A program made the translations under genes and the position numbers. A stretch of DNA of 18,020 nucleotides, from NCBI GenBank assembly GCA_009699915.1, contig WLNG01000002.1, positions 1 to 18,020 of the forward strand, written 5' to 3'. Under the pieces are notes generated by a model. It did no database searches, was not told where the DNA came from, and saw only the letters and a list, made by a program, of their open reading frames with translations. Shown here piece by piece: positions 7,368 through 13,562 of the stretch (position 1 is the first letter of the stretch; every line of letters starts with the position of its first letter). This DNA is from Actinomycetota bacterium. Lineage in GTDB: Bacteria; Actinomycetota; Thermoleophilia; Solirubrobacterales; Solirubrobacteraceae.

Positions 7368-8642
7368 ATGGCCACCACCGCCCAGCCGGTCGCGGAGATC
7401 TGTCGCACAGCCCGCGCCGCTTCGCGCGCGCTCGCTGCGAGTGACAGCGCCACCCGGGATCGCGCGCTTGAGGCGATCGCGACCGCGCTGGAGGAGCGTA
7501 TGGGCGAGATCCTGGACGCCAACCGTCGTGACCTCGACGCGGGCCGCGAGGCCGGACTCAGCGACGCCCTGCTGGACCGCCTGCTACTCACCGAGGACCG
7601 GGTTCACGCGATCGCCGCGGGGACGCGGCAGGTCGCCGCACTGCCCGATCCCGTCGGCGAGCTGCTCGGAGGCGGGCGCCTAGAGAACGGGCTCGAGCTG
7701 CGCAAGGTGCGGGTCCCGCTCGGCGTGATCGCGATCGTCTATGAGGCACGGCCGAACGTCACGATCGATGCCGCTGCGCTCTGCCTGAAGTCCGGCACTG
7801 CGTGCGTGCTGCGTGGCTCGTCGTCGGCCGTCCACTCGAACGCCGTGCTCGCGGGCATCGCCGCCGAGGCCGCCGAGGGCGCGGGGCTGCCGATCGGCTG
7901 CGTCTCGCTGGTGGCGGGCGGCGGACGTGAGGAGCTTGCTGATCTAGCGACCCAGGACGGGCTCGTCGACCTGATCATCCCGCGCGGCGGGGAGGGGCTG
8001 AAGGCGGCGCTCAGTGGCGTCGCCACCGTCCCGGTGATCTACGCCGCCTCGGGCAACTGCCACGTCTACATTGACGCGGCCGCCGATCTGGACAAGGCGC
8101 TCGCGATCACGCTCAACGCCAAGGTCCAGCGGCCGGGCGTCTGCAACGCCGCCGAGACGCTGCTGGTCCATCGCGAGGCGGCAGCGGCCTTCCTGCCGCG
8201 CGCCCTGGCGGCGCTCGATGCAGAGGGGGTCGAGCTGCGCGTCGACGGCCGGGCCCGATCGCTCATCGCCGGCGCTCTCGCGGCGCGCCTCGTTGAGGCT
8301 TCCGATGCCGACTGGGACACAGAGTTCCTCGCGCTTGTCCTCGCCGTCGGGGTCGTCGACTCGCTCGATGAGGCGATCGAGCACATCGGTCGCCACGGAT
8401 CGGGGCATAGCGAGGCGATCGTCACCGAGGATCTCGCGGCCGCGTTGGCATTTGAGCGCGGCGTCGACGCGGCGTGCGTCTACGTCAACGCATCGACCCG
8501 CTTCACCGATGGCGGAGAGTTCGGGATGGGGGCCGAGATCGGCAACTCGACCCAGAAGCTGCACGCCCGCGGGCCGATCGGCCTGCGCGAGTTGTGCACG
8601 TTCAAGTACGTGGTCACCGGCGACGGCCACACGCGCGGCTGA
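7368..8642 (+). CDS. proA: Gamma-glutamyl phosphate reductase
   Basis: Second enzyme of proline synthesis: NADPH-dependent reduction of glutamyl-5-phosphate to glutamate semialdehyde. The 424-residue protein is an aldehyde-dehydrogenase-fold enzyme of typical length. Diagnostic stretches are VPLGVIAIVYEARPNVTID, the adjoining KSGTACVLRGSS, and QRPGVCNAAETLLVH holding the catalytic Cys (C259). The end has TRFTDGGEFGMGAEIGNSTQK followed by the usual RGP-GLRELCTFKY motif. ATG 7368 has a TACCCT box six bases upstream and no ribosome-binding site. nadD begins two bases after the stop, pointing to coupled translation. It clearly acts with ProB, encoded just upstream. Confidence 0.97.
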   Translation: MATTAQPVAEICRTARAASRALAASDSATRDRALEAIATALEERMGEILDANRRDLDAGREAGLSDALLDRLLLTEDRVHAIAAGTRQVAALPDPVGELLGGGRLENGLELRKVRVPLGVIAIVYEARPNVTIDAAALCLKSGTACVLRGSSSAVHSNAVLAGIAAEAAEGAGLPIGCVSLVAGGGREELADLATQDGLVDLIIPRGGEGLKAALSGVATVPVIYAASGNCHVYIDAAADLDKALAITLNAKVQRPGVCNAAETLLVHREAAAAFLPRALAALDAEGVELRVDGRARSLIAGALAARLVEASDADWDTEFLALVLAVGVVDSLDEAIEHIGRHGSGHSEAIVTEDLAAALAFERGVDAACVYVNASTRFTDGGEFGMGAEIGNSTQKLHARGPIGLRELCTFKYVVTGDGHTRG

Positions 8643-8644
8643 GC

Positions 8645-9253
8645 GTGACCTCGCGCGGCCTGCTCGGCGGGACGTTCAATCCACCGCATGTGGGCCACCT
8701 CGCCCTTGCGCGCGCCGCGCTGGCGGGTCTCGGCCTCGACAGCGTCGCCCTCGTGCCCGTCCGCACGCCGCCGCACAAGCCGCTCCCCGACGATCCAGGC
8801 CCGGAGCTGCGTCTGGAACTCTGCCGGCTCGCCGTTCGCGACGAGCCGGGCATCGGCGTCCTTGACCTTGAGATCGCCCGGCCCGGCCCCTCCTACACCG
8901 TGGACACGCTGCGCACGCTGCACGAGTGCGACCCGAGCGACGAGCTGACCTTCATCGTCGGCGCCGACGTCGCAGCGGGGCTCCATGACTGGCGTGAGCC
9001 GCGCGAGGTGCTGCGGCTTGCACGGCTTGCGGTCGTCGGTCGCGGCGGTATCGGCGACTCCCAGCTGCGCGAGCGCCTCACCGATCTGCATGACGGGACG
9101 CGGATCATCTTCTTCGAGATGACGGCGATCGACGTCTCGTCGACACTCGTGCGTGAGCGGATCGCCGCGGGTTCAGGAGCAGTAGGGCTCATGCCAGAGG
9201 CGGTTGCCGCGCGGGTTTCGGAGCTCGACCTCTACCGTGATGGAGACGCATGA
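8645..9253 (+). CDS. nadD: Nicotinate-nucleotide adenylyltransferase
   Basis: Joins nicotinate mononucleotide and ATP to give deamido-NAD, the penultimate step of NAD synthesis. The 202-residue protein has the nucleotidyltransferase signature GGTFNPPHVGH at residues 8-18, the substrate loop PPHKP at 42-46, SYTVDTLR at 83-90, GADVAAGLHDW at 106-116, and SSTLVRERI from 165. The frame is open further upstream, but those residues lie over proA and do not resemble NadD. GTG 8645, two bases after the proA stop, gives the right N-terminus. No ribosome-binding site is visible, so translation probably depends on terminating proA ribosomes. Its stop overlaps the rsfS start as ATGA. Confidence 0.95.
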   Translation: MTSRGLLGGTFNPPHVGHLALARAALAGLGLDSVALVPVRTPPHKPLPDDPGPELRLELCRLAVRDEPGIGVLDLEIARPGPSYTVDTLRTLHECDPSDELTFIVGADVAAGLHDWREPREVLRLARLAVVGRGGIGDSQLRERLTDLHDGTRIIFFEMTAIDVSSTLVRERIAAGSGAVGLMPEAVAARVSELDLYRDGDA

Positions 9254-9690
9254 GCACCACAGAGCGCATACCGACAGAGCTAACGACTCACCAACTCGTC
9301 GACCTGATCGCGCAGAGTGCGCTCGACAAGAAGGCACGCGGCGTCGTCGCGCTCGACCTGAGCGGGATCTCCGCGTTCACCGACGCCTTCGTCATCTGCT
9401 CGGGGACGAGCGACCGTCAGGCGAAGGCGATCCACGACGCGATCCACGTCACGCTCAAGAACGACTACGGGCTGCTGCCGCGGCGCGTCGAGGGCGTCAC
9501 CGAGTCGCACTGGATCCTCATGGACTACCTCGACGCGGTCGTCCACATCTTCACGCCCGAGACGCGCGAGTTCTACCGGCTCGAGCAGCTCTGGGGCGAT
9601 GTGCCCAGGCGGGCGTTCGAGGACGCCCCGCCGGACGAGGAGCAGGAGCCCGCGGGCGAGGCGCACGAGCACGCGGACGAGGTCTCGTAG
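9250..9690 (+). CDS. rsfS: Ribosomal silencing factor RsfS (Iojap family)
   Basis: RsfS binds L14 on the 50S subunit and blocks joining with 30S, lowering translation when nutrients are scarce. The 146-residue protein shows the DUF143/Iojap core: KKARGVVALDLSG at 28-39, FTDAFVICSGTSDRQ at 43-57, and HWILMDYLDAVVHIFTPE from 87, then YRLEQLWGDVP. After residue about 122 an acidic tail (DEEQEPAGEAHEHADE) follows. It overlaps nadD by four bases (ATGA) and has GGAG at 9242-9245, so it is efficiently coupled. The nadD-rsfS pairing is widely conserved and confirms the assignment. Confidence 0.96.
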   Translation: MSTTERIPTELTTHQLVDLIAQSALDKKARGVVALDLSGISAFTDAFVICSGTSDRQAKAIHDAIHVTLKNDYGLLPRRVEGVTESHWILMDYLDAVVHIFTPETREFYRLEQLWGDVPRRAFEDAPPDEEQEPAGEAHEHADEVS

Positions 9691-9768
9691 CGGCGCTCTC
9701 GACGGCGGCCGCGGGCCGGGCCCCCCTGACAACGAGGGTCGCCCGCGAGAGTTGGCCGCTGATTTCGC

Positions 9769-9774
9769 TAGGTT
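9769..9774 (+). promoter_or_regulatory. Putative -10 box (cTAGGTTcg) for the lipoprotein gene, leaderless spacing
   Basis: TAGGTT is followed by six bases (CGGAGG) and the ATG at 9781. The GGAGG touches the start codon, too close to act as a Shine-Dalgarno site, so a leaderless transcript is the better explanation. The 90-base spacer after rsfS otherwise holds only GC-rich sequence without a convincing terminator. Confidence 0.5.
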
Positions 9775-9780
9775 CGGAGG

Positions 9781-10191
9781 ATGAGTCTGTTCCGCAGGTC
9801 GCTCCCGCTCGTCGTCCTCGTGGTAGCCGCGCTCCTTGCCGGGTGCGGCGACAGCGCGCCTTCCACCAGCTCCGGTGCGTCGTCGATGTCGAGCGAGCAG
9901 ACCCGCAGTGGGGGCGAGATCAAGCTCGAGGCGACCGACGTGCCCGCCACCGAGTCGATGGCCGTCTCGACGATGGCGGGCCGAACGACCGTGAGCTTCC
10001 ACAACGACTATCCGACCCCGCACGGGATCAGGATCGAGTCCTCTTCGAAGGAGGTCGTCGGAGCGATCGAGCCGTTCTCGGGAGGGTCGCGGAAGATCGA
10101 CGTCGAGCTGACGCCCGGCACCTACCGCATCTGGTGCGTCAGCGAGGGCGTTGTGCCGACGGTCCCGCACACGGTCCTCACCGTCGAATAG
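9781..10191 (+). CDS. Lipoprotein with a cupredoxin-like domain
   Basis: A 136-residue secreted lipoprotein. The N-terminus has Arg5-Arg6, a hydrophobic stretch and the lipobox LAGC ending at C22, so it should be lipidated and held at the outer face of the membrane. A Ser/Thr-rich linker runs to about residue 44. The rest looks like a small beta-sandwich of the cupredoxin type: RTTVSFHNDYPTPHGIRIE at 68-86, VELTPGTYRIWC at 108-119 and PHTVLTV at 129-135. H81, C119 and H130 are placed somewhat like type 1 copper ligands, but the usual C-x(2-4)-H-x(2-4)-M loop is missing. Copper binding is therefore doubtful, and it may be a metal-free relative. It stands alone between rsfS and a strong hairpin, with its own promoter-like box. 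Function unknown. Confidence 0.8.
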   Translation: MSLFRRSLPLVVLVVAALLAGCGDSAPSTSSGASSMSSEQTRSGGEIKLEATDVPATESMAVSTMAGRTTVSFHNDYPTPHGIRIESSSKEVVGAIEPFSGGSRKIDVELTPGTYRIWCVSEGVVPTVPHTVLTVE

Positions 10192-10238
10192 CCGCCTGCA
10201 TCGCCCTCCCGCCGCGAGCGGCCTTGCCGACATCGCCG

Positions 10239-10264
10239 CCTCACGACGAAGGCCGCCCGTGAGG
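10239..10264 (+). repeat. Inverted repeat interleaved with the terminator hairpin
   Basis: CCTCACG at 10239-10245 is perfectly complementary to CGTGAGG at 10258-10264 (7 base pairs, 12-base loop). Its loop contains the left arm of the 9-base-pair hairpin at 10247-10274, and its right arm is that hairpin's loop. The two structures alternate in a-b-a'-b' order and so exclude one another or form a knot-like fold. Confidence 0.45.
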
Positions 10265-10274
10265 ACGGCCTTCG
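10247..10274. terminator. Bidirectional terminator hairpin between lipoprotein gene and tRNA-Ala
   Basis: CGAAGGCCG (10247-10255) and CGGCCTTCG (10266-10274) form a perfect 9-base-pair stem with a 10-base loop. It lies 55 bases after the lipoprotein stop and 6 bases beyond the 3' end of the minus-strand tRNA, so it can end both transcripts. There is no T-run on either side, which is common for terminators in GC-rich actinobacteria. Confidence 0.6.
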
Positions 10275-10280
10275 GTGCAG

Positions 10281-10353
10281 TGGAGCTGAGGGGGATCGAA
10301 CCCCTGACCTCCGCCATGCCATGGCGGCGCTCTCCCAGCTGAGCTACAGCCCC
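10281..10353 (-). tRNA. tRNA-Ala (anticodon GGC)
   Basis: The minus strand folds into a full 73-base cloverleaf. Acceptor arms are GGGGCTG and CAGCTCC with discriminator A, including the G3-U70 pair that marks alanine tRNAs. The D arm is GCTC-AGCTGGGA-GAGC. The anticodon arm is CCGCC-ATGGCAT-GGCGG, giving anticodon GGC, which reads GCC and GCU. The variable loop is AGGTC, and the T arm is AGGGG-TTCGATC-CCCCT. The 3' CCA is not encoded and must be added. It is transcribed away from leuS towards the shared hairpin, with a TAAGAT box upstream. Confidence 0.97.
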
Positions 10354-10372
10354 GTGCGGTACGGCGAGGCAC

Positions 10373-10378
10373 ATCTTA
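10373..10378 (-). promoter_or_regulatory. Putative -10 box (TAAGAT) for tRNA-Ala
   Basis: Read on the minus strand, TAAGAT ends 19 bases before the first tRNA base, leaving room for a start site and a short 5' leader to be removed by RNase P. No recognisable -35 element is seen at the expected distance; that region falls on the edge of the 18-base palindrome. Confidence 0.4.
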
Positions 10379-10381
10379 CAA

Positions 10382-10399
10382 GGCCCGCCCGGGCGGGCC
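10382..10399. repeat. 18-base perfect palindrome between tRNA-Ala and leuS
   Basis: GGCCCGCCCGGGCGGGCC is an uninterrupted palindrome centred at 10390/10391. It lies just upstream of the tRNA -10 box on one side and about 22 bases upstream of the leuS -10 box on the other, so it is placed to act as a shared operator. Long GC-only dyads also arise by chance in such sequence. Confidence 0.5.
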
Positions 10400-10421
10400 G
10401 CGTCGGCCGCGGAGCGCAGAC

Positions 10422-10427
10422 TATCCT
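10422..10427 (+). promoter_or_regulatory. Putative -10 box (cTATCCTcg) for leuS
   Basis: TATCCT ends 10 bases before the leuS ATG at 10438. No Shine-Dalgarno sequence occurs in the spacer, so a leader of only a few bases is likely. The 84 bases between the tRNA and leuS are too short for a T-box. Confidence 0.45.
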
Positions 10428-10437
10428 CGCCTGCCAG

Positions 10438-12894
10438 ATGACCGAACTGCGCTACGACCCGCAGGAGATCGAGCCGCGCTGGCAGCGCGTCTGGGCTGAT
10501 GAGCGCACCTGGGAGGTGTCGAACGAGCCCGACGCGCGCGAGAAGTCGTACGTGCTCGAGATGCTGCCCTACCCGAGCGGTGAGCCGCACATCGGCCACC
10601 TCAAGGTCTATTCGGTCGGGGATGCGGTCGCTCACTTCCACCGGCGCACCGGCCGCCGGGTGTTGCACCCGATGGGATATGACGCCTTCGGCCTGCCGGC
10701 CGAGAACCACGCGATCAAGACCGGGCAGCACCCGCGGGACTCGACCGACGCCGCGATCGCCGAGTTCCAGCGCCAGTTCCGCGCCTGGGGGATCTCGATC
10801 GATTGGTCGCGCGAGTTCGGCACGCACGAGCCGCGCTACTACCGCTGGACGCAGTGGATCTTCCTCCAACTGCTGAAGGAGGGTCTCGCCTACCGTCGCG
10901 AGGCGGCAGTCAACTGGTGCCCGAGCGACCAGACCGTGCTCGCCAACGAGCAGGTCGTCGACGGGTGCTGCGAGCGCTGCGGGGCGCAGGTCGAGGTCAA
11001 GCAGCTCGAGCAGTGGTTCTTCCGCATCACCGACTATGCCGACCGCCTGCTCGACGATCTCGACGGGATCGACTGGCCCGAGCACGTCAAGACGATGCAG
11101 CGCAACTGGATCGGACGGTCGGAGGGCGCTGAGGTCACGTTCCGCTGCGAGGAAGCCGGCGTCGACTATCCGGTCTTCACCACCCGCCCGGACACGCTCT
11201 TTGGCGCGACCTTCTTCGTGATGGCTCCCGAGCACCCGGATGTCGAACGCCTCGCGGCGGGCACCGGCCAGGAGGAGGCGGTTCACGAGTACGTCAAGAC
11301 CGCCCTGATGCAGGAGAAAGAGACACGCGGCTCCGCCGATCGCGAGAAGACCGGCGTCTTCCTCGGCCGGCACGTGATCAACCCGGTCAACGGCGAGGCG
11401 ATCCCGATGTACGTCGCGGACTACGTGTTGATGGAGTACGGCACCGGCGCGATCATGGCGGTCCCCGCCCACGACGAGCGCGATCACGAGTTCGCGCAGC
11501 GTTTCGGACTGCCCATCCAGCGGGTGATCGAGGGGACAAATCCCGACGGCGACCCGCAAGGCCTGCCCTATACGGGCGACGGTCCGCTCGTAAACTCCGC
11601 CCCGGAGTTCGACGGGATGCCCAACCGCGAGGCGCTGGAGGCGATCGTCGCGTGGCTCGATCGTGAGGGCAAGGGCCACGCCTCGATCAACTACCGGCTG
11701 CGCGACTGGCTCCTCTCTCGCCAGCGCTACTGGGGCTGCCCGATCCCGGTCGTGCGCTGCCCGGCGTGCGGGGTTGTGCCGGTCCCCGAGGACCAGCTCC
11801 CCGTGGTGCTCCCCGACGTCGAGGACTACGCGCCGCGCGGTCGCTCACCGCTGGCGGCCGCCACCGACTGGCTGCATACCGAATGCCCCGCCTGCGGCGG
11901 GGCCGCGGAGCGCGAGACCGACACGATGGACACCTTCGTGGACTCGTCGTGGTACTTCCTGCGCTACTGCGATGCAGGCAACGACGAGGCGGCGTGGGAC
12001 CCGAAGGTCCTGCGCGAGTGGATGCCCGTCGATCAGTACATCGGCGGCGTCGAGCACGCGATTCTTCACCTGATGTACGCGCGCTTCTTTGTGAAGGCGC
12101 TGCATGATCTCGGGCTCCTGGAGGTGCAGGAGCCGTTCGCCCGTCTCTTTACGCAGGGAATGATCACCAAGGACGGGGCGAAGATGTCCAAGTCCAAGGG
12201 CAATGTCGTCTCGCCGCGCGAGATCGTGGCCCGTTACGGCGCCGACACCGCGCGTGCCTACATCCTCTTCATCGGTCCGCCCGATCAGGATGCGGACTGG
12301 TCGGACGAGGGCCTGGAAGGCGTGCACCGCTTCCTCGGACGTGTCTGGCGACTCTCCGCGGAGATCGCCGAGCGTCCTGCCCAGGAGGTTCCGGCAGAGC
12401 CTCAGGGTCCCGACGAGGTGCTCGTGCGCAAGGCCCACTGGGCGATCGACAAGGTCACGGCCGATCTCGCGGGGCGCTTTGCGTTCAACACGGCGATCGC
12501 GGCGATCATGGAGCTCACCAATGAGATCTCGCGCCTGCGCGAGGAGGCCGGAACCGGTGCGATGCGTTTCGCGCTGCAGACCGCAAACTCACTGCTCTTC
12601 TCGTTCGCGCCGCATACCGCCGCCGATGGCTACGAGCGCCTGACTGGCGAGCGTGTCTGGGAGACGTCGTGGCCTAGCGCCGATCTGCAGTTTCTGACGA
12701 CCGACAGCTACGAGCTCGTCTGCCAGATCAACGGCAAGCTGCGCGATCGCGTCAACGCTCCCGCGGACGCGGATCGCGACGCGCTTGAGGCGCTCGCGCG
12801 CGCTGCGCCGAACGTCTTGGCGCACCTCGAGGGCCACGAGGTCGTCAAGGTGATCGTCGTGCCAGGCAAGCTCGTGAACATCGTGGTGCGCTGA
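10438..12894 (+). CDS. leuS: Leucyl-tRNA synthetase
   Basis: Class I synthetase that charges tRNA-Leu. The frame is open from 10321, but that stretch covers the tRNA-Ala gene and its promoter. ATG 10438 begins the standard N-terminus (MTELRYDPQEIEPRWQ) and gives 818 residues, close to the usual bacterial size. HIGH is at 51-54 and KMSKS at 582-586. The CP1 editing domain carries the Thr-rich TTRPDT at 248-253. Cysteines C161, C177/178 and C181 suggest one zinc site; CPAC at 441-444 and CPAC at 483-486 form a zinc ribbon. The C-terminal tail ends with KVIVVPGKLVNIVV, so the protein is complete. A TATCCT box sits just upstream. The divergent neighbour is tRNA-Ala, and comEA follows after 59 bases. 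Confidence 0.97.
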   Translation: MTELRYDPQEIEPRWQRVWADERTWEVSNEPDAREKSYVLEMLPYPSGEPHIGHLKVYSVGDAVAHFHRRTGRRVLHPMGYDAFGLPAENHAIKTGQHPRDSTDAAIAEFQRQFRAWGISIDWSREFGTHEPRYYRWTQWIFLQLLKEGLAYRREAAVNWCPSDQTVLANEQVVDGCCERCGAQVEVKQLEQWFFRITDYADRLLDDLDGIDWPEHVKTMQRNWIGRSEGAEVTFRCEEAGVDYPVFTTRPDTLFGATFFVMAPEHPDVERLAAGTGQEEAVHEYVKTALMQEKETRGSADREKTGVFLGRHVINPVNGEAIPMYVADYVLMEYGTGAIMAVPAHDERDHEFAQRFGLPIQRVIEGTNPDGDPQGLPYTGDGPLVNSAPEFDGMPNREALEAIVAWLDREGKGHASINYRLRDWLLSRQRYWGCPIPVVRCPACGVVPVPEDQLPVVLPDVEDYAPRGRSPLAAATDWLHTECPACGGAAERETDTMDTFVDSSWYFLRYCDAGNDEAAWDPKVLREWMPVDQYIGGVEHAILHLMYARFFVKALHDLGLLEVQEPFARLFTQGMITKDGAKMSKSKGNVVSPREIVARYGADTARAYILFIGPPDQDADWSDEGLEGVHRFLGRVWRLSAEIAERPAQEVPAEPQGPDEVLVRKAHWAIDKVTADLAGRFAFNTAIAAIMELTNEISRLREEAGTGAMRFALQTANSLLFSFAPHTAADGYERLTGERVWETSWPSADLQFLTTDSYELVCQINGKLRDRVNAPADADRDALEALARAAPNVLAHLEGHEVVKVIVVPGKLVNIVVR

Positions 12895-12953
12895 AGCGGA
12901 TCCGTCGCAGTCAGCGTGCCCTGATGTGAGCGTCGGCGCGCGACGATCGGCGG

Positions 12954-13562
12954 GTGTCCGAATCCCGTCGAACGAAGGTCGCCGCGGTAGCCGCAGCGGT
13001 GGTGCTCGCCCTGCTGGCCGCGTGGTGGTGGGGAAGGCCGCGCGTCACCCCAGCTTCGACGCGCGTGCCGGCTCTGCGGTCCTCGGCGACGGCATCCCCA
13101 GACCGGGCGCCGCGACTGCGTACGGCGACCGTTCCCGGACCGGTGGTGCACGTCGCCGGCGCGGTGCACCGAGCAGGCGTCTACCGGCTGTCGCCCGGCG
13201 CCCGTGTCGCCGACGCGGTGAAGCGGGCCGGGGGAGTCACGGCCGGTGGTGATCCAAACGCCCTGAACCTCGCCGCCAAGGCCGTCGACGGGCAGCAGGT
13301 CGTTGTTCCCACTCGTGCCGGCGCGCAGGGAGTCCCCGTGCCAGGCAGCGCATCCGGCAGCTCAGCGAACGGGCCGATCAGCCTCAGCGTCGCAACCGCC
13401 GAGCAACTCGACACGCTCGATGGTGTCGGACCGGTCCTCGCGCAGAAGATCCTCGCTTGGCGCGCGACACACGGGGGCTTTGCCTCGGTCGACGATCTCG
13501 GACAGGTGCCGGGTATCGGTCCGCGCCGACTCGAGGCGCTGCGCGCACGCGTCGTGCCGTGA
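12954..13562 (+). CDS. comEA: Competence protein ComEA (DNA-binding receptor)
   Basis: ComEA is a membrane-anchored DNA receptor that hands incoming DNA to the ComEC channel. The 202-residue protein has a single N-terminal membrane anchor (8-26), a linker, an SLBB domain at about 63-119 (VVHVAGAVHRAGVYRLSPG, then GQQVVVPT), and tandem helix-hairpin-helix motifs at 143-202 (DGVGPVLAQKI and VPGIGPRRLEAL) that bind DNA non-specifically. This order is the Gram-positive ComEA architecture. GTG 12954 is the first possible start after an in-frame TGA at 12927-12929. Neither a Shine-Dalgarno site nor a cTANNNT box is seen in the 59 bases after leuS, which contain no TA step at all, so expression may depend on leuS read-through. 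comEC overlaps its stop. Confidence 0.93.
   Translation: MSESRRTKVAAVAAAVVLALLAAWWWGRPRVTPASTRVPALRSSATASPDRAPRLRTATVPGPVVHVAGAVHRAGVYRLSPGARVADAVKRAGGVTAGGDPNALNLAAKAVDGQQVVVPTRAGAQGVPVPGSASGSSANGPISLSVATAEQLDTLDGVGPVLAQKILAWRATHGGFASVDDLGQVPGIGPRRLEALRARVVP

Noticed and set aside
8474..8644. Upstream extension of nadD inside proA
   Set aside because: The extra residues are an out-of-frame reading of proA; the NadD fold starts just after GTG 8645.
9691..9780. Terminator between rsfS and the lipoprotein gene
   Set aside because: The GC-rich run contains only a 4-base-pair hairpin and a GCGGCCGC palindrome; nothing stable enough to call.
10321..10437. Upstream extension of leuS
   Set aside because: It would place coding sequence over tRNA-Ala and its promoter, and the residues do not match LeuRS. 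ATG 10438 gives the standard N-terminus.
10354..10437. T-box or other riboswitch upstream of leuS
   Set aside because: Only 84 bases are available and neither a T-box sequence nor a specifier hairpin is present.
9280..11679. Open frame of 799 codons on the minus strand
   Set aside because: It runs across rsfS, the lipoprotein gene, the tRNA and leuS in antisense, so it cannot be a single real gene; the translation is repetitive and Arg/Asp/Leu-rich.
13457..13558. Upstream extension of comEC inside comEA
   Set aside because: It overlaps the second helix-hairpin-helix of comEA; the GTGA overlap at 13559 is the natural start.
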